DNA of 56,637 nt from DSWT01 sp035415725 (GTDB taxonomy: Bacteria > Chloroflexota > Anaerolineae > B4-G1 > SLSP01). The notes under the pieces are model-generated. The model had not been told where the DNA came from. It did not search any database and saw only the letters and a list, made by a program, of their open reading frames with translations. Shown here in pieces: positions 1 to 7,448 of this stretch. The stretch lies in assembly GCA_035415725.1 (NCBI GenBank), contig DAOOGN010000011.1:1-56637 (forward strand), in the 5' to 3' direction. The position numbers and the translations under genes were made by a program. The first letter of the stretch is position 1; each line of letters opens with the position of its first letter.

Positions 1-2257
1 TGGTATACCCTTCATCAGCGATGAAGCGCGCATACATCGCATTGGTGGTGGGGTAGCGGGCCATCGCGTAAGCATCCAATGTTACCTGGTGGCGGGGACG
101 TTCATCCTTGTCTGCACGTTTATCTCCACCCATCCAGAATGGCCCGGCAGGGATGTCGATGAACTCCGGCAAGCCCAGCGGCGCAGTGAAGCGCGGGTCT
201 TGCAGACTGCTCTCTTCGCCTGGCATCCCATAGAGAAGGCCCAACACCAGGCCCGCCTCCTGCCGCGCGGGGATGGACGCAGCCGCCGGTTGTGCGTACA
301 GCAGAGGATAGAGCCGGTTGGCGAAGTCCTGGGCCAGGGCGGTATACCAGGCTGGACGACGTAACCGGGCGCGCAACTGTACCAGCCCGCGCCCCGCCAC
401 GGTGAGGGCCAGCAACTTTCCCGATGGGTCGCCGTTGGGCGCAGAGGCGGCAAGTTGCACCAGGAACTTACGGGCATCGGTGCCGCGTTCCTGGGCCAGG
501 TAGCCCGCCGCCAGCAGCAGCGTCTCCCGCCACCAGGCATTGCCCACCAACGCCGGCAGAAGATCGGTGTACTCCCGGTAATGCTCGCCCAGGTAGCAGC
601 CCGCCAGAAACTCCTGCATGGTCAGGTGATCGCCCAATGTGTAACCCTGGTCGGACTGGTACAAAAGGCCGCTGCGCTCCACCATCAAGGCGACGAAATG
701 CCGGGCGCGCTGGCGTGCCTCGCGCTTGTCCCAGCCCAGGTTCTCCTGGAAATAGGCCGCTAGAATGTCGTCGGTTAGCTCGCGCTCGCCGATATAGGCC
801 AGCGGCTCCACCCGGCGTTCGCGTTGGGTTTCCAGGCGGCGGTGCACCTCGAAGGCGGCGTAAGTGAGGTATTCGTGGCGCTCCGAGAGTGTCCAACCTT
901 GACCGTCAATCAGGGTTGTTACGCTTTCCACGTCTTCATCACTTTGTTTGAACGAGTGCTTGAGCAGGATTTCCACGTAGGCCGCGTAGAGCGCAGCGCG
1001 ACTTTCGGGCAATTCCCCACGTAGCGCGTGCACCACGGCTGCCGTCCACACCATCACCGGCGTGCGGGTCAGGTCCTGCAATTCGGCGGAACGGGTGATG
1101 CGCGTGGCTAGATCATTGGCCTTGCGTTCCGCGTCGAGCACATCCAGCCCCCGGTAGATGTTGCGCACCATCTGCACGCGTTGGTCGTCGTCCAGATCGC
1201 GGACGCGCAGCACGGTGAAGCGGTTGTCCAGGCGCGCCGTGCCGTAAGCCAGCACGCGGGCTGTGACGATCAGGCGCACGCCGGGCAACTGGTCGGCCAG
1301 GGCGTGGATAACGGTACGCAGCGCCTTGCGGTGTTCCGGCTCCGGGACTTCGTCCAGGGCATCCAGTAGCAGCCAGGCGCGCCCGCCGCGCAGGTGGTCG
1401 GCCAGAAAGCCGGGGGGCAACTCAGTCACAGGGTGCCACCGGGCAAACCAGTCGTCCACGAAGCGCAGCAGGTCTTCGGGGCAGCGCTCGTAATGTGCGG
1501 TGGCGCAGGCGCGTTCAAAGAGGCGCAGGGGCAAAAAGATGGGCAGAGGATCCGTGGCGCGGGATGTCTGTTCCGACCGCAGCGCAGCCAGCACCGGGGC
1601 TATGTCATCACCCAACGCGGCGGGGTCTGCGGCCGCCAGCACACTGGCGATGACCTGTAGCAACGTCGTCTTGCCGCTGCCCGCGTCCCCGATGATTGCC
1701 AGGTGTCCGGGCAGCGTCAATGCGTCAGCCAACGTCAGAGGATGTGCGGCTTCGCGCGCTTCAGCCTCCTGCATTTCATCATCCATTCGGTGTGACGCGC
1801 GGTCCGCACCGGACGCTGCATCCAGCAGCAAGGGGACATAGACACCCTCCTCGCCCAACAGGGTCAACCGGCGGGGATTGCCTACCTGATCGTCCTTGGC
1901 GATGACGTCCACGAAGCCTGCCGTTTGCGTGATGTTGTACCGCTCGCACAGTGCCGCCAGGTAACGCTCGCGGGCGGCGATATACTCCGGCGCATCCAGC
2001 ACCGTGGAAACCGGCACGTCGTATCCGGCGGCGCGCAGCAGGTCTACACGCTGCTGCGGGGTCAGGCGCGCCACATCGGCGAAGGCGGTGACGTTGTCGA
2101 AGGTGGGTTTATCACCATAGTCGCCAACCTTCCATTTGGTGAGCAGGCTGGGGTGGACGCGCATCCGCCGGGCGACATCCGCTTGCGTGTAGCCTTGATC
2201 TTTCAACAGGGCCAGATAGGACGCGATCCATTCGGAAAAGGTTTGTGGTTGTGTCAT
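1..2257 (-). CDS. HTH-NACHT NTPase with FGE-type (SUMF1/CLec-fold) C-terminus, 3' end outside window
   Basis: The frame is open from ATG at 2257 to the left edge, so at least 752 residues are visible and the C-terminus is missing. A GAGGTG ribosome site precedes the ATG. Residues ~20-60 form a Cro/C1-like helix-turn-helix (YTQADVARRMRVHPSLLTKW). A NACHT P-loop NTPase follows, with Walker A GDAGSGKTT at ~190-198 and Walker B LLLDALDEV at ~296-304. A long helical region leads to an FGE-sulfatase-type domain starting near residue 700 (FIDIPAGPFWMGG). NACHT proteins are signal-transduction ATPases, and several bacterial ones act in antiphage immunity. The FGE fold is commonly used as a sensor or variable-ligand module in such proteins. 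The next gene also ends in an FGE domain, so the two probably form one accessory locus. A defence or conflict role is inferred, not shown. Confidence 0.88.
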   Translation of the reverse strand, partial: MTQPQTFSEWIASYLALLKDQGYTQADVARRMRVHPSLLTKWKVGDYGDKPTFDNVTAFADVARLTPQQRVDLLRAAGYDVPVSTVLDAPEYIAARERYLAALCERYNITQTAGFVDVIAKDDQVGNPRRLTLLGEEGVYVPLLLDAASGADRASHRMDDEMQEAEAREAAHPLTLADALTLPGHLAIIGDAGSGKTTLLQVIASVLAAADPAALGDDIAPVLAALRSEQTSRATDPLPIFLPLRLFERACATAHYERCPEDLLRFVDDWFARWHPVTELPPGFLADHLRGGRAWLLLDALDEVPEPEHRKALRTVIHALADQLPGVRLIVTARVLAYGTARLDNRFTVLRVRDLDDDQRVQMVRNIYRGLDVLDAERKANDLATRITRSAELQDLTRTPVMVWTAAVVHALRGELPESRAALYAAYVEILLKHSFKQSDEDVESVTTLIDGQGWTLSERHEYLTYAAFEVHRRLETQRERRVEPLAYIGERELTDDILAAYFQENLGWDKREARQRARHFVALMVERSGLLYQSDQGYTLGDHLTMQEFLAGCYLGEHYREYTDLLPALVGNAWWRETLLLAAGYLAQERGTDARKFLVQLAASAPNGDPSGKLLALTVAGRGLVQLRARLRRPAWYTALAQDFANRLYPLLYAQPAAASIPARQEAGLVLGLLYGMPGEESSLQDPRFTAPLGLPEFIDIPAGPFWMGGDKRADKDERPRHQVTLDAYAMARYPTTNAMYARFIADEGYT

Positions 2258-2293
2258 ATTCACCTCAACCATCGAAAATCAATTTTTGCGCGA

Positions 2294-2310
2294 CTGGGGC
2301 TCCGCCCCAG
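2294..2310. repeat. GC-rich hairpin between the two FGE-domain genes
   Basis: CTGGGGC, loop TCC, GCCCCAG: a perfect 7-bp stem 54 bases downstream of the KAP-FGE stop codon and 37 bases upstream of the NACHT gene. No T-run follows on either strand, so it is not a clear intrinsic terminator. A hairpin just downstream of a variable region is a known requirement in studied diversity-generating retroelements, but similar GGGGC/GCCCC palindromes are common intergenic repeats. Confidence 0.5.
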
Positions 2311-2363
2311 ACCCCAAAGTTCAAGGGACAATGATCAAAGGAACAATGGACAAGGAACAAAGC

Positions 2364-4640
2364 TCAAGGGTTTTGAGGAGAGGTTCGGACGCAACGAAAC
2401 CCCCTGCCGTAGTTCCCGCCCCCGGGATAGTTCCCGTGGCGAGCGCCGCACCGGCATACCCCTGCTGGATTGCCATTGTACCAGGAGCCACCGCGAAGGA
2501 TACGGGTATCATCACCCTCCAGGTCTTCACGCTCCTTGTCCGGTTTGTAAGGATAGCCGAACCTGGGCTTTGTGTCTGTCCCACCCCACTTGCTGCCGCA
2601 CCATTCCCACACCTGCCCAACCATCTCACTCACACCGTAGGGGCTGTCGCCTTCGGGATACTGGCCCACCGGCGTCGTTTTGCCCAGCCCGCTCTCTTTG
2701 TTGTTGCAGCGCGCCGCGTCCCAGGTGTTACCCCAGGGGTAGCGCCGACCGTCAGTACCGCGCGCGGCCTTCTCCCACTCGGCTTCGGTGGGCAGGCGAT
2801 ACGCGCGTTTGGTTTTGGCCGAAAGCCAGTTGCAATAGGCCACGGCTTCGTACCAGGACACGCCCACTACTGGTTGTGCAGGATCGTTCCACTGGTCGTC
2901 ATCCCAATAACGCGGCTGCGTCCAACTCTCCTTCTCCTTCTGTTGCCATCCGGTTTCTGTCCAGTAATCGCGCACAGTGTACCCGCTGTCCTCGATGAAA
3001 CGCCGGAACTCGGCGTTGGTCACCGGGTAGCGGGCAATGGCGTAAGTCGGCAGCGTAACTTCGTGCTGGGGCACTTCGTTGCGCACAATGTTCAGCTTGA
3101 CGTCCCCCAGCTTTGCCAGTTCTTTTACCTCTGACTCCGGCGTGCCCATCAAGAACGCTCCGGCAGGGATCGTCACCATCTGCGGCTCGAAGGGCAGGCG
3201 CGCCGCGGCTCCTGTCACCACTTCCTGTTGCACCGCGCTGCGGGTGAGGTAGATGTACTCGCGCACACCAAGCGGGGTGAGATCGCTGAAATTGGCGTCG
3301 GGTTCGTCTTCGGCGGTGCAGGTCAGCAGTTCGCGCAGCAAGCTGCGGGTCAGGAACTCGGTGAGCGGCCCGGCGGAGATTTCTTCGCTCCCATCCCCAG
3401 TCCCACGTCCGACCTCTACGGCGACAGGGCGCTCGCTGCGTGTCATTCCCTCGCCCTCTTGTGGCCGGATGGTTTCGCGGAAGCGGCGTTCCAGGTCAAT
3501 CAGATGGTGCGGTCCCTCGGCCAGCAACGCGAACAGGCGCGGGTGGTACTGCTGGATGATGACGATCTTCGCCAGCCGCACCGGCTTGATGGCGTCGCGC
3601 AGGTCCTCGCGGTTCTGTGACAAGCGCCACAGAAGCAAGAACACGTTGAGGGTGCGCTTGATGCGGCGGGGGTTGGCTTCCAATCCCACGCTGAAGACCG
3701 TTTCGCAACGCGCATCAGGCAGGTTGCCTGCCGTCTCGTCGTGGACGTAACTCTGCACGGATTTGAGATCAATCGGCGGCAGGTTGAAAGGAATCTGAAT
3801 AATCTTCTCCAGGTAACGCGCGCCGTCCAGCTTCATCTCGTAATCCTGGTAGCGCACGCGGATGCCCTCCTCGATGACCTCGCGGTCGATGCCCAGCACG
3901 AAGGCGAAGCCGGGGACGTCGAGGAAGAGTTTGACGGCTTCCAACACCTCCACCGCCTTGTCGGGGAGGCAGCGGTCCAGGTCATCGACGAAGACCACCA
4001 GCCGCCTGTGTTGAATACATTGCTTACTCAATTCTTCGAACTCGCGGCGGAAGTCGTCCAGGGCCACAAGCTGGGTACGATGGGTGAGCGTATAACTGGC
4101 TTCCACGTCGTTGATGATCTCCTGCAAGTGGGAAACGTCCGCGTTCTGGCGCTTGGCCTGGCGTCGCCACAGTTCCAGGCCAGTACGCGCAGGTAGAGAA
4201 ACGGCCTGCATTTCGGGGATCAGGCCAGGCGGGAAGGTGAGTAACCCATTCTCCGCTTCGGTGGCCTGGTAGAGGCGGCTTTCGAGTTGGTCCAACTGCG
4301 CCAGGGCTTCATTCGGTAGAAATTCGTGCGCACCTTTCAGCACGTGTGCGATCAGGGCACGCCATAGCGCCTGTTCCCGGCTGTAAAGCCAGGCGTTGAA
4401 CCACACCGCGTGAACGGGGAAATCGGTGCCTGCGGTGGCTTCCAGCCGCTTGCGCACCATCTGCATCAGGCTGGTCTTGCCGTGCCCCCACGACCCGAAC
4501 ACGCCGATAGTCAACGGTGTATTCGTGTTGGGGTCGGCGAGGATATCGGCCAGGGTCTTGGCATACGGGTCGAAATTGAGCCGGTCTTCGTCGGCGGGCT
4601 GATCGGAGAGCATCGGTAACAGATTGGGCTGTTGGGACAT
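2364..4640 (-). CDS. KAP-family P-loop NTPase fused to FGE-type CLec domain
   Basis: 758 residues from ATG 4640. A GTG lies 12 bases upstream, but the GAGGTG site fits the ATG better. Walker A GSWGHGKTS is at 49-57 and Walker B FVDDLDRC at ~217-224, with the KAP hallmark of a long insert between them. The Asp-rich Walker B and the following LGID strand are typical of KAP NTPases. Residues ~487-758 are an FGE-sulfatase domain (IPAGAFLMG, RLPTEAEWEKAARG, ending GFRC). The Cys pair expected in catalytic formylglycine-generating enzymes after the GGS motif is absent, so this is probably a binding scaffold. No membrane segment is obvious, although many KAP proteins are membrane-linked. The last ~30 residues before the end are rich in Gly, Asn, Tyr and His at positions normally Asn in this family. 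Confidence 0.88.
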   Translation of the reverse strand: MSQQPNLLPMLSDQPADEDRLNFDPYAKTLADILADPNTNTPLTIGVFGSWGHGKTSLMQMVRKRLEATAGTDFPVHAVWFNAWLYSREQALWRALIAHVLKGAHEFLPNEALAQLDQLESRLYQATEAENGLLTFPPGLIPEMQAVSLPARTGLELWRRQAKRQNADVSHLQEIINDVEASYTLTHRTQLVALDDFRREFEELSKQCIQHRRLVVFVDDLDRCLPDKAVEVLEAVKLFLDVPGFAFVLGIDREVIEEGIRVRYQDYEMKLDGARYLEKIIQIPFNLPPIDLKSVQSYVHDETAGNLPDARCETVFSVGLEANPRRIKRTLNVFLLLWRLSQNREDLRDAIKPVRLAKIVIIQQYHPRLFALLAEGPHHLIDLERRFRETIRPQEGEGMTRSERPVAVEVGRGTGDGSEEISAGPLTEFLTRSLLRELLTCTAEDEPDANFSDLTPLGVREYIYLTRSAVQQEVVTGAAARLPFEPQMVTIPAGAFLMGTPESEVKELAKLGDVKLNIVRNEVPQHEVTLPTYAIARYPVTNAEFRRFIEDSGYTVRDYWTETGWQQKEKESWTQPRYWDDDQWNDPAQPVVGVSWYEAVAYCNWLSAKTKRAYRLPTEAEWEKAARGTDGRRYPWGNTWDAARCNNKESGLGKTTPVGQYPEGDSPYGVSEMVGQVWEWCGSKWGGTDTKPRFGYPYKPDKEREDLEGDDTRILRGGSWYNGNPAGVCRCGARHGNYPGGGNYGRGFRCVRTSPQNP
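2391..2483 (-). other. Candidate DGR-type variable region at the 3' end of the KAP-FGE gene
   Basis: These codons encode residues 720-750, from WYNGNPAGVC to GRGFRC. In FGE-fold targets of diversity-generating retroelements this segment carries AAC/AAT codons that are mutated at adenines. Here the same positions read GGC, GGG, CAC, TAT, TAC, GCA and AAC, as adenine-directed change of AAC/AGG codons would give. Neither a template copy nor a reverse transcriptase is in the window, so the call rests on pattern alone. Confidence 0.4.
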
Positions 4641-4709
4641 GCGACACCTCACTTGCTGGACTGAATCTGTGCAGAGAAGTATAGTGCGAGTCGGCAGTGC
4701 GTCAAGATG

Positions 4710-5108
4710 CTATCGCCCCCACCCCCGCACACCCGCGTCACCTCCCTGCACACCGCCAGCACCCACGCCGACGCATACACCACCAGCCTGGTCATACTCC
4801 GTCACATCATTGCCCTCCGGCACCCGCACCGGCGTCACCCGCGCCGATAACGTCGCCAGGCGCGTGGCGTTCAACGTCCCGGCCTCGACCGTGTTCTCAC
4901 TCTTGCTACTCACCGAGGACAGGCTGTCCACGATGACCAACGCCGGTTTCACCGTGTACACCATTTCGACAAGACGGTCACGGTCCGCGTCTTGCCCGAA
5001 GTCCAACAAGGCATCGCCCTCCGGCAACATCAGGTACAGGCGTCGGGTGTCCATCTGCCAGTGCGTGGCGCGGGTATTGGTGATCTGCGACACGGCCTCG
5101 GCGTCCAC
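4710..5108 (-). pseudogene. Remnant of RecA-like (AAA_25/RepA-type) ATPase
   Basis: The open frame begins with a GTG directly after the stop codon of the upstream gene. It has no Walker A, so the N-terminal part of the ATPase fold is missing. What remains matches the middle of RepA/AAA_25 proteins: a strand giving RRLYLMLPEGDALLDFG, then a Walker B-like ALVIVDSLSSVSS and the following helix. After about residue 105 the sequence becomes a Gly/Val-rich tail without family resemblance, probably read in a wrong frame. Related ATPases accompany replication or relaxation proteins on plasmids and integrated elements. With its neighbour it suggests a decayed element. Confidence 0.55.
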
Positions 5109-6131
5109 CTAGAGCACCGGCGCGCCGGCGCAGGTCATCGACATCCCGTCCGGGAACGGCTCGCCGTGGATGATGCGGCGGCACAAATCCAAAGCGAAGT
5201 ACCGTTCCGGCCTGGCGACGTCCTGGGGCCACTCCGGGTTGACGCGCTGCAACTTCCGGTCGAAGAACTCCGTCAGGATAAAGCGCGGCGTCGGCAGCCA
5301 GGCATCGCGCAGGCTCTCCAGGGTGAACAAGACGAGGAATCCAGGTGTATTGATAGTGTCAGGTCGCGCGGTGAGATCATCGCGGAGCCGGGCGATTGTC
5401 CCGCCCAGGACGCGCGCGGTGTCGCGGTTGTTGGCGACGTAGTAGCAGCCGCCAAATCCCGCCGTGGCGTAGTCTTCCAGATTCTTGGCGAGTTTTTGCT
5501 TGAGCCGCGTGCTGTTGTACTTCCCACGTTCGCACTCCACCGCCAGCCACAACGGTTGGCCGGCGGAGCGCGACTTGACCACCACAATCAAGTCCGGTTC
5601 GCTGCTGCCATACCGGTTGCTGAACCCGGCGGCGCGCATGGCCTCCGCGTCGCCCTGTGGGTCGTAGACGGTGTACGTGAAACGGGTGTTAGCCGGGTGC
5701 GCATTGCCCGCCTCGATCATAGCCTTGGTCGCTCGGATCATCCACCAGGCTTCAGGAGACTTGTAGGGCGCGTAGGCGGCTTCGTAGGTGGTCGGCGTAC
5801 GCAATGCTTTCTCCACCCTGGGTGAGGCGGGGACGAGCGGCACTGCGCCCACGCCGTCCAGGGCCAGCCACAACGTCTTAGTCCGGGGCGGCGCGCTGAC
5901 GATGCCCCGTAACAACAGCAGGTCATTCTCGGCGCACAGGTGGGCGACGCCCTGGGCATCCACTTCGGGCAACGTCCCCTGCCAGGGCGCCACCGTGACC
6001 AGGCGCACGTCGCCGATGCGCTGGCTATGCACGCGCAACTTGTATTTCCCTTCCGGGAGCCGCACCTTGCGCGGGTCTGCCCCGGCGAGCGCCATCAGGT
6101 GGCGCACGAGGGTGTTGAGTTCGTAAGACAT
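5109..6131 (-). CDS. Uncharacterised protein with PD-(D/E)XK / replication-relaxation-like domain
   Basis: 340 residues from ATG 6131, preceded by CCGGAGGTAAAGCG. The C-terminal half contains EPDLIVVV (PD at 179-180) and, 18 residues on, AVECERGKY (E199, E201, K204), then a helix with Lys and Tyr. This matches the PD-(D/E)XK core. It also resembles the 'PD...EvDrGt' core of Replic_Relax proteins found on actinobacterial and Chloroflexota elements. The N-terminal ~120 residues are not recognised. The truncated RecA-like ATPase begins right after its stop, as expected for an eroded mobile element. Nuclease activity is not demonstrated. Alternatives are a plasmid replication accessory protein or a restriction-like defence component. 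Confidence 0.65.
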   Translation of the reverse strand: MSYELNTLVRHLMALAGADPRKVRLPEGKYKLRVHSQRIGDVRLVTVAPWQGTLPEVDAQGVAHLCAENDLLLLRGIVSAPPRTKTLWLALDGVGAVPLVPASPRVEKALRTPTTYEAAYAPYKSPEAWWMIRATKAMIEAGNAHPANTRFTYTVYDPQGDAEAMRAAGFSNRYGSSEPDLIVVVKSRSAGQPLWLAVECERGKYNSTRLKQKLAKNLEDYATAGFGGCYYVANNRDTARVLGGTIARLRDDLTARPDTINTPGFLVLFTLESLRDAWLPTPRFILTEFFDRKLQRVNPEWPQDVARPERYFALDLCRRIIHGEPFPDGMSMTCAGAPVL

Positions 6132-6486
6132 CGCTTTACCTCCGGGAAGAGCAATGATGTACAGGGTGAGAAAACCGCTCCGGTATGCCGGGAAAACGGA
6201 CAGTTTGGCGTCTCTGCCATACCGTAACGGTGTAAACAGTGATTTTGCGGCGACGGTAGTTCTCGGAGCACTTCAGAGTGCTGTACCAGGGCCAAAACAG
6301 GGCGATGCGGGGCAAAAACCCTCGCAAAACCCCGTTCGACGTCGCCAAAACCAGGGTCGAGCAGCGATTTGGGCCTTGATAGTATCTGGGAAAAACGTTG
6401 CTTTTTTGCCCTACCATGTCTTTTTTCTTGATGCCGGCAATGGAGTTGCAGTAGGGAACATCGGCGCATCGCCTCCTCCTGCATAC
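6132..6486. other. 355-base gap with a weak open frame
   Basis: A minus-strand frame from ATG 6469 to 6095 (124 codons) follows an excellent AGGAGGAGG site at 6472-6480. However, its codons lack the G/C third-base bias of the neighbours and its product (Cys- and His-rich, many Arg) resembles nothing known. It would also overlap the start of the next gene by 37 bases. A second frame, 6417-6136, is equally unconvincing. I see no terminator or RNA gene here. Confidence 0.3.
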
Positions 6487-6900
6487 CTATGGCGGTCGTA
6501 GAGAGGCGCGTAGGGGATAGCCCCTGAACTCTGCGCTGCCGCCGGGCCGTAGATCGAACACGGCCAAACGGCCTCGATTCCGGCGACTCTTGAGCAGCCG
6601 GGGCGCGGTGCAGAATTCTGTGCTGGCCGCTTCGTCTGGTGGACTCACCAGACCCCGCAGCAAGTCCAGGAGGCTCCATACCCCTGCGGGCAGCAGGCAC
6701 GTCAGCACGATCTGCGCCACCGGTCCGAACGTCACGCTGAGCAAGGCTTCGGGGTTTTTGTTCCCGGCTGCCAACGCTTCGAGGGCGGGGAGCACACACT
6801 GGAAGGCCAAGTCGAAGTAGGTGTCATTGATGCGCCATTCCAGGGGCAAGTGCGCCGTCAGTTCATCGGTCGTCAGTTCGCACGCCTCACTCATATACAT
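6487..6900 (-). CDS. Small hypothetical protein
   Basis: 137 residues from ATG 6900, with AAGGAG 11 bases upstream. A second in-frame ATG at 6894 is less well spaced. The N-terminal half is acidic (CELTTDELTAHLPLEW). The middle is a hydrophobic, helix-prone stretch (VAQIVLTCLLPAGVWSLLDLL, interrupted by small residues) that could be one membrane or amphipathic helix. The last ~35 residues are Arg-rich. I do not recognise the family. The short frame at 7086-6916 ends 15 bases upstream, and its stop lies next to this gene's ribosome site, so the two may be co-transcribed. Confidence 0.45.
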   Translation of the reverse strand: MYMSEACELTTDELTAHLPLEWRINDTYFDLAFQCVLPALEALAAGNKNPEALLSVTFGPVAQIVLTCLLPAGVWSLLDLLRGLVSPPDEAASTEFCTAPRLLKSRRNRGRLAVFDLRPGGSAEFRGYPLRASLRPP

Positions 6901-6915
6901 AACCTGTTCGTCTCC

Positions 6916-7086
6916 TTACCATCCCGGCCCAGGACTGCTGAAGGTGGGGGTGGGCGTGGCCAGCCACATCCTGACTTCTTCACGGGCAATGTAGAACAGC
7001 GGAACCAGGCAACACTGGTAGAGCGCCAGTAAGCCAAATGCGGATAGCCAGGCCCGTGGTGGGGAGAGGGGATTACGCAGCGTCAT
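6916..7086 (-). CDS. Possible 56-residue single-span membrane protein
   Basis: ATG 7086 to TAA 6916. The product starts MTLRNPLSPPRAW and continues with one hydrophobic segment of about 20 residues (LSAFGLLALYQCCLVPLFYI). A charged AREEVRMW stretch and a Pro/Thr/Ser-rich tail follow. Positive residues before the span suggest the N-terminus is inside. The ribosome site is weak (AGGG about 16 bases upstream). The stop sits beside the ribosome site of the next gene. Support is the open frame, the membrane profile and the context only. Confidence 0.4.
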   Translation of the reverse strand: MTLRNPLSPPRAWLSAFGLLALYQCCLVPLFYIAREEVRMWLATPTPTFSSPGPGW

Positions 7087-7388
7087 TGGTAATGTTCGTC
7101 GTCCCTAATCTGGGAATCGTCTTTGCTATCATCTCGACATTCCTCCAACGATTGAAATAGTAGTTTCTGTTCAGGGAACGGTTTCAATGGTAAACGCATA
7201 TAACCGAAATGATTGTTGGAGACCGTAGTAATTTTTCCTCACTCTGGTGAGGATTTTTACTATCGAGGCGAAAGGGACGACGGATAAAAGATTCTGCATA
7301 ATCGCATAAAGAAAAGTGTGAAACTGTGCCTTTACTGAATATTCATTCGTTTTCTGAGCGTTTCATGTGACCAAATCACCTTTCCGGC
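7087..7388. other. AT-richer gap without a gene
   Basis: About 300 bases, clearly more AT-rich than the surroundings. I see a hairpin at 7237-7252 and the promoter-like TATAAT at 7389-7394, but no convincing open frame or RNA gene. It separates the accessory block on the left from core-like genes on the right. Confidence 0.5.
7237..7260 (+). terminator. Hairpin with T-run
   Basis: CCTCAC, loop TCTG, GTGAGG, then ATTTTTAC: a 6-bp stem and a short T-run in the plus direction. No plus-strand gene lies just upstream, so its substrate is unclear. It could shield the transpeptidase promoter from read-through. Confidence 0.4.
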
Positions 7389-7394
7389 TATAAT
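7389..7394 (+). promoter_or_regulatory. -10 box of the L,D-transpeptidase gene
   Basis: A perfect TATAAT. The best -35 candidate, TGTGAC at 7366-7371, is 17 bases upstream but weak. Transcription would start near 7401, which places the GTG at 7401 at the very 5' end and favours ATG 7449 as the translation start. Confidence 0.5.
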
Positions 7395-7448
7395 GGGGGG
7401 GTGAGTACGCGCCAGGTTCAACCGGATTTAGTCAAACAGAGATATACC

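Noticed and set aside
2364..3220. KAP-FGE domain as an active formylglycine-generating enzyme
   Set aside because: The Cys pair expected shortly after GGS is absent. A sulfatase gene is not nearby.
6095..6469. 124-codon minus-strand frame behind a strong AGGAGGAGG site
   Set aside because: Codon use lacks the third-base G/C bias of neighbours, the product resembles nothing, and it overlaps a supported gene by 37 bases.
7160..7200. CRISPR-like fragment (GTTTCAATGG) near 7180
   Set aside because: A single short match to the common end of CRISPR repeats. No repeat periodicity, spacers or cas genes.
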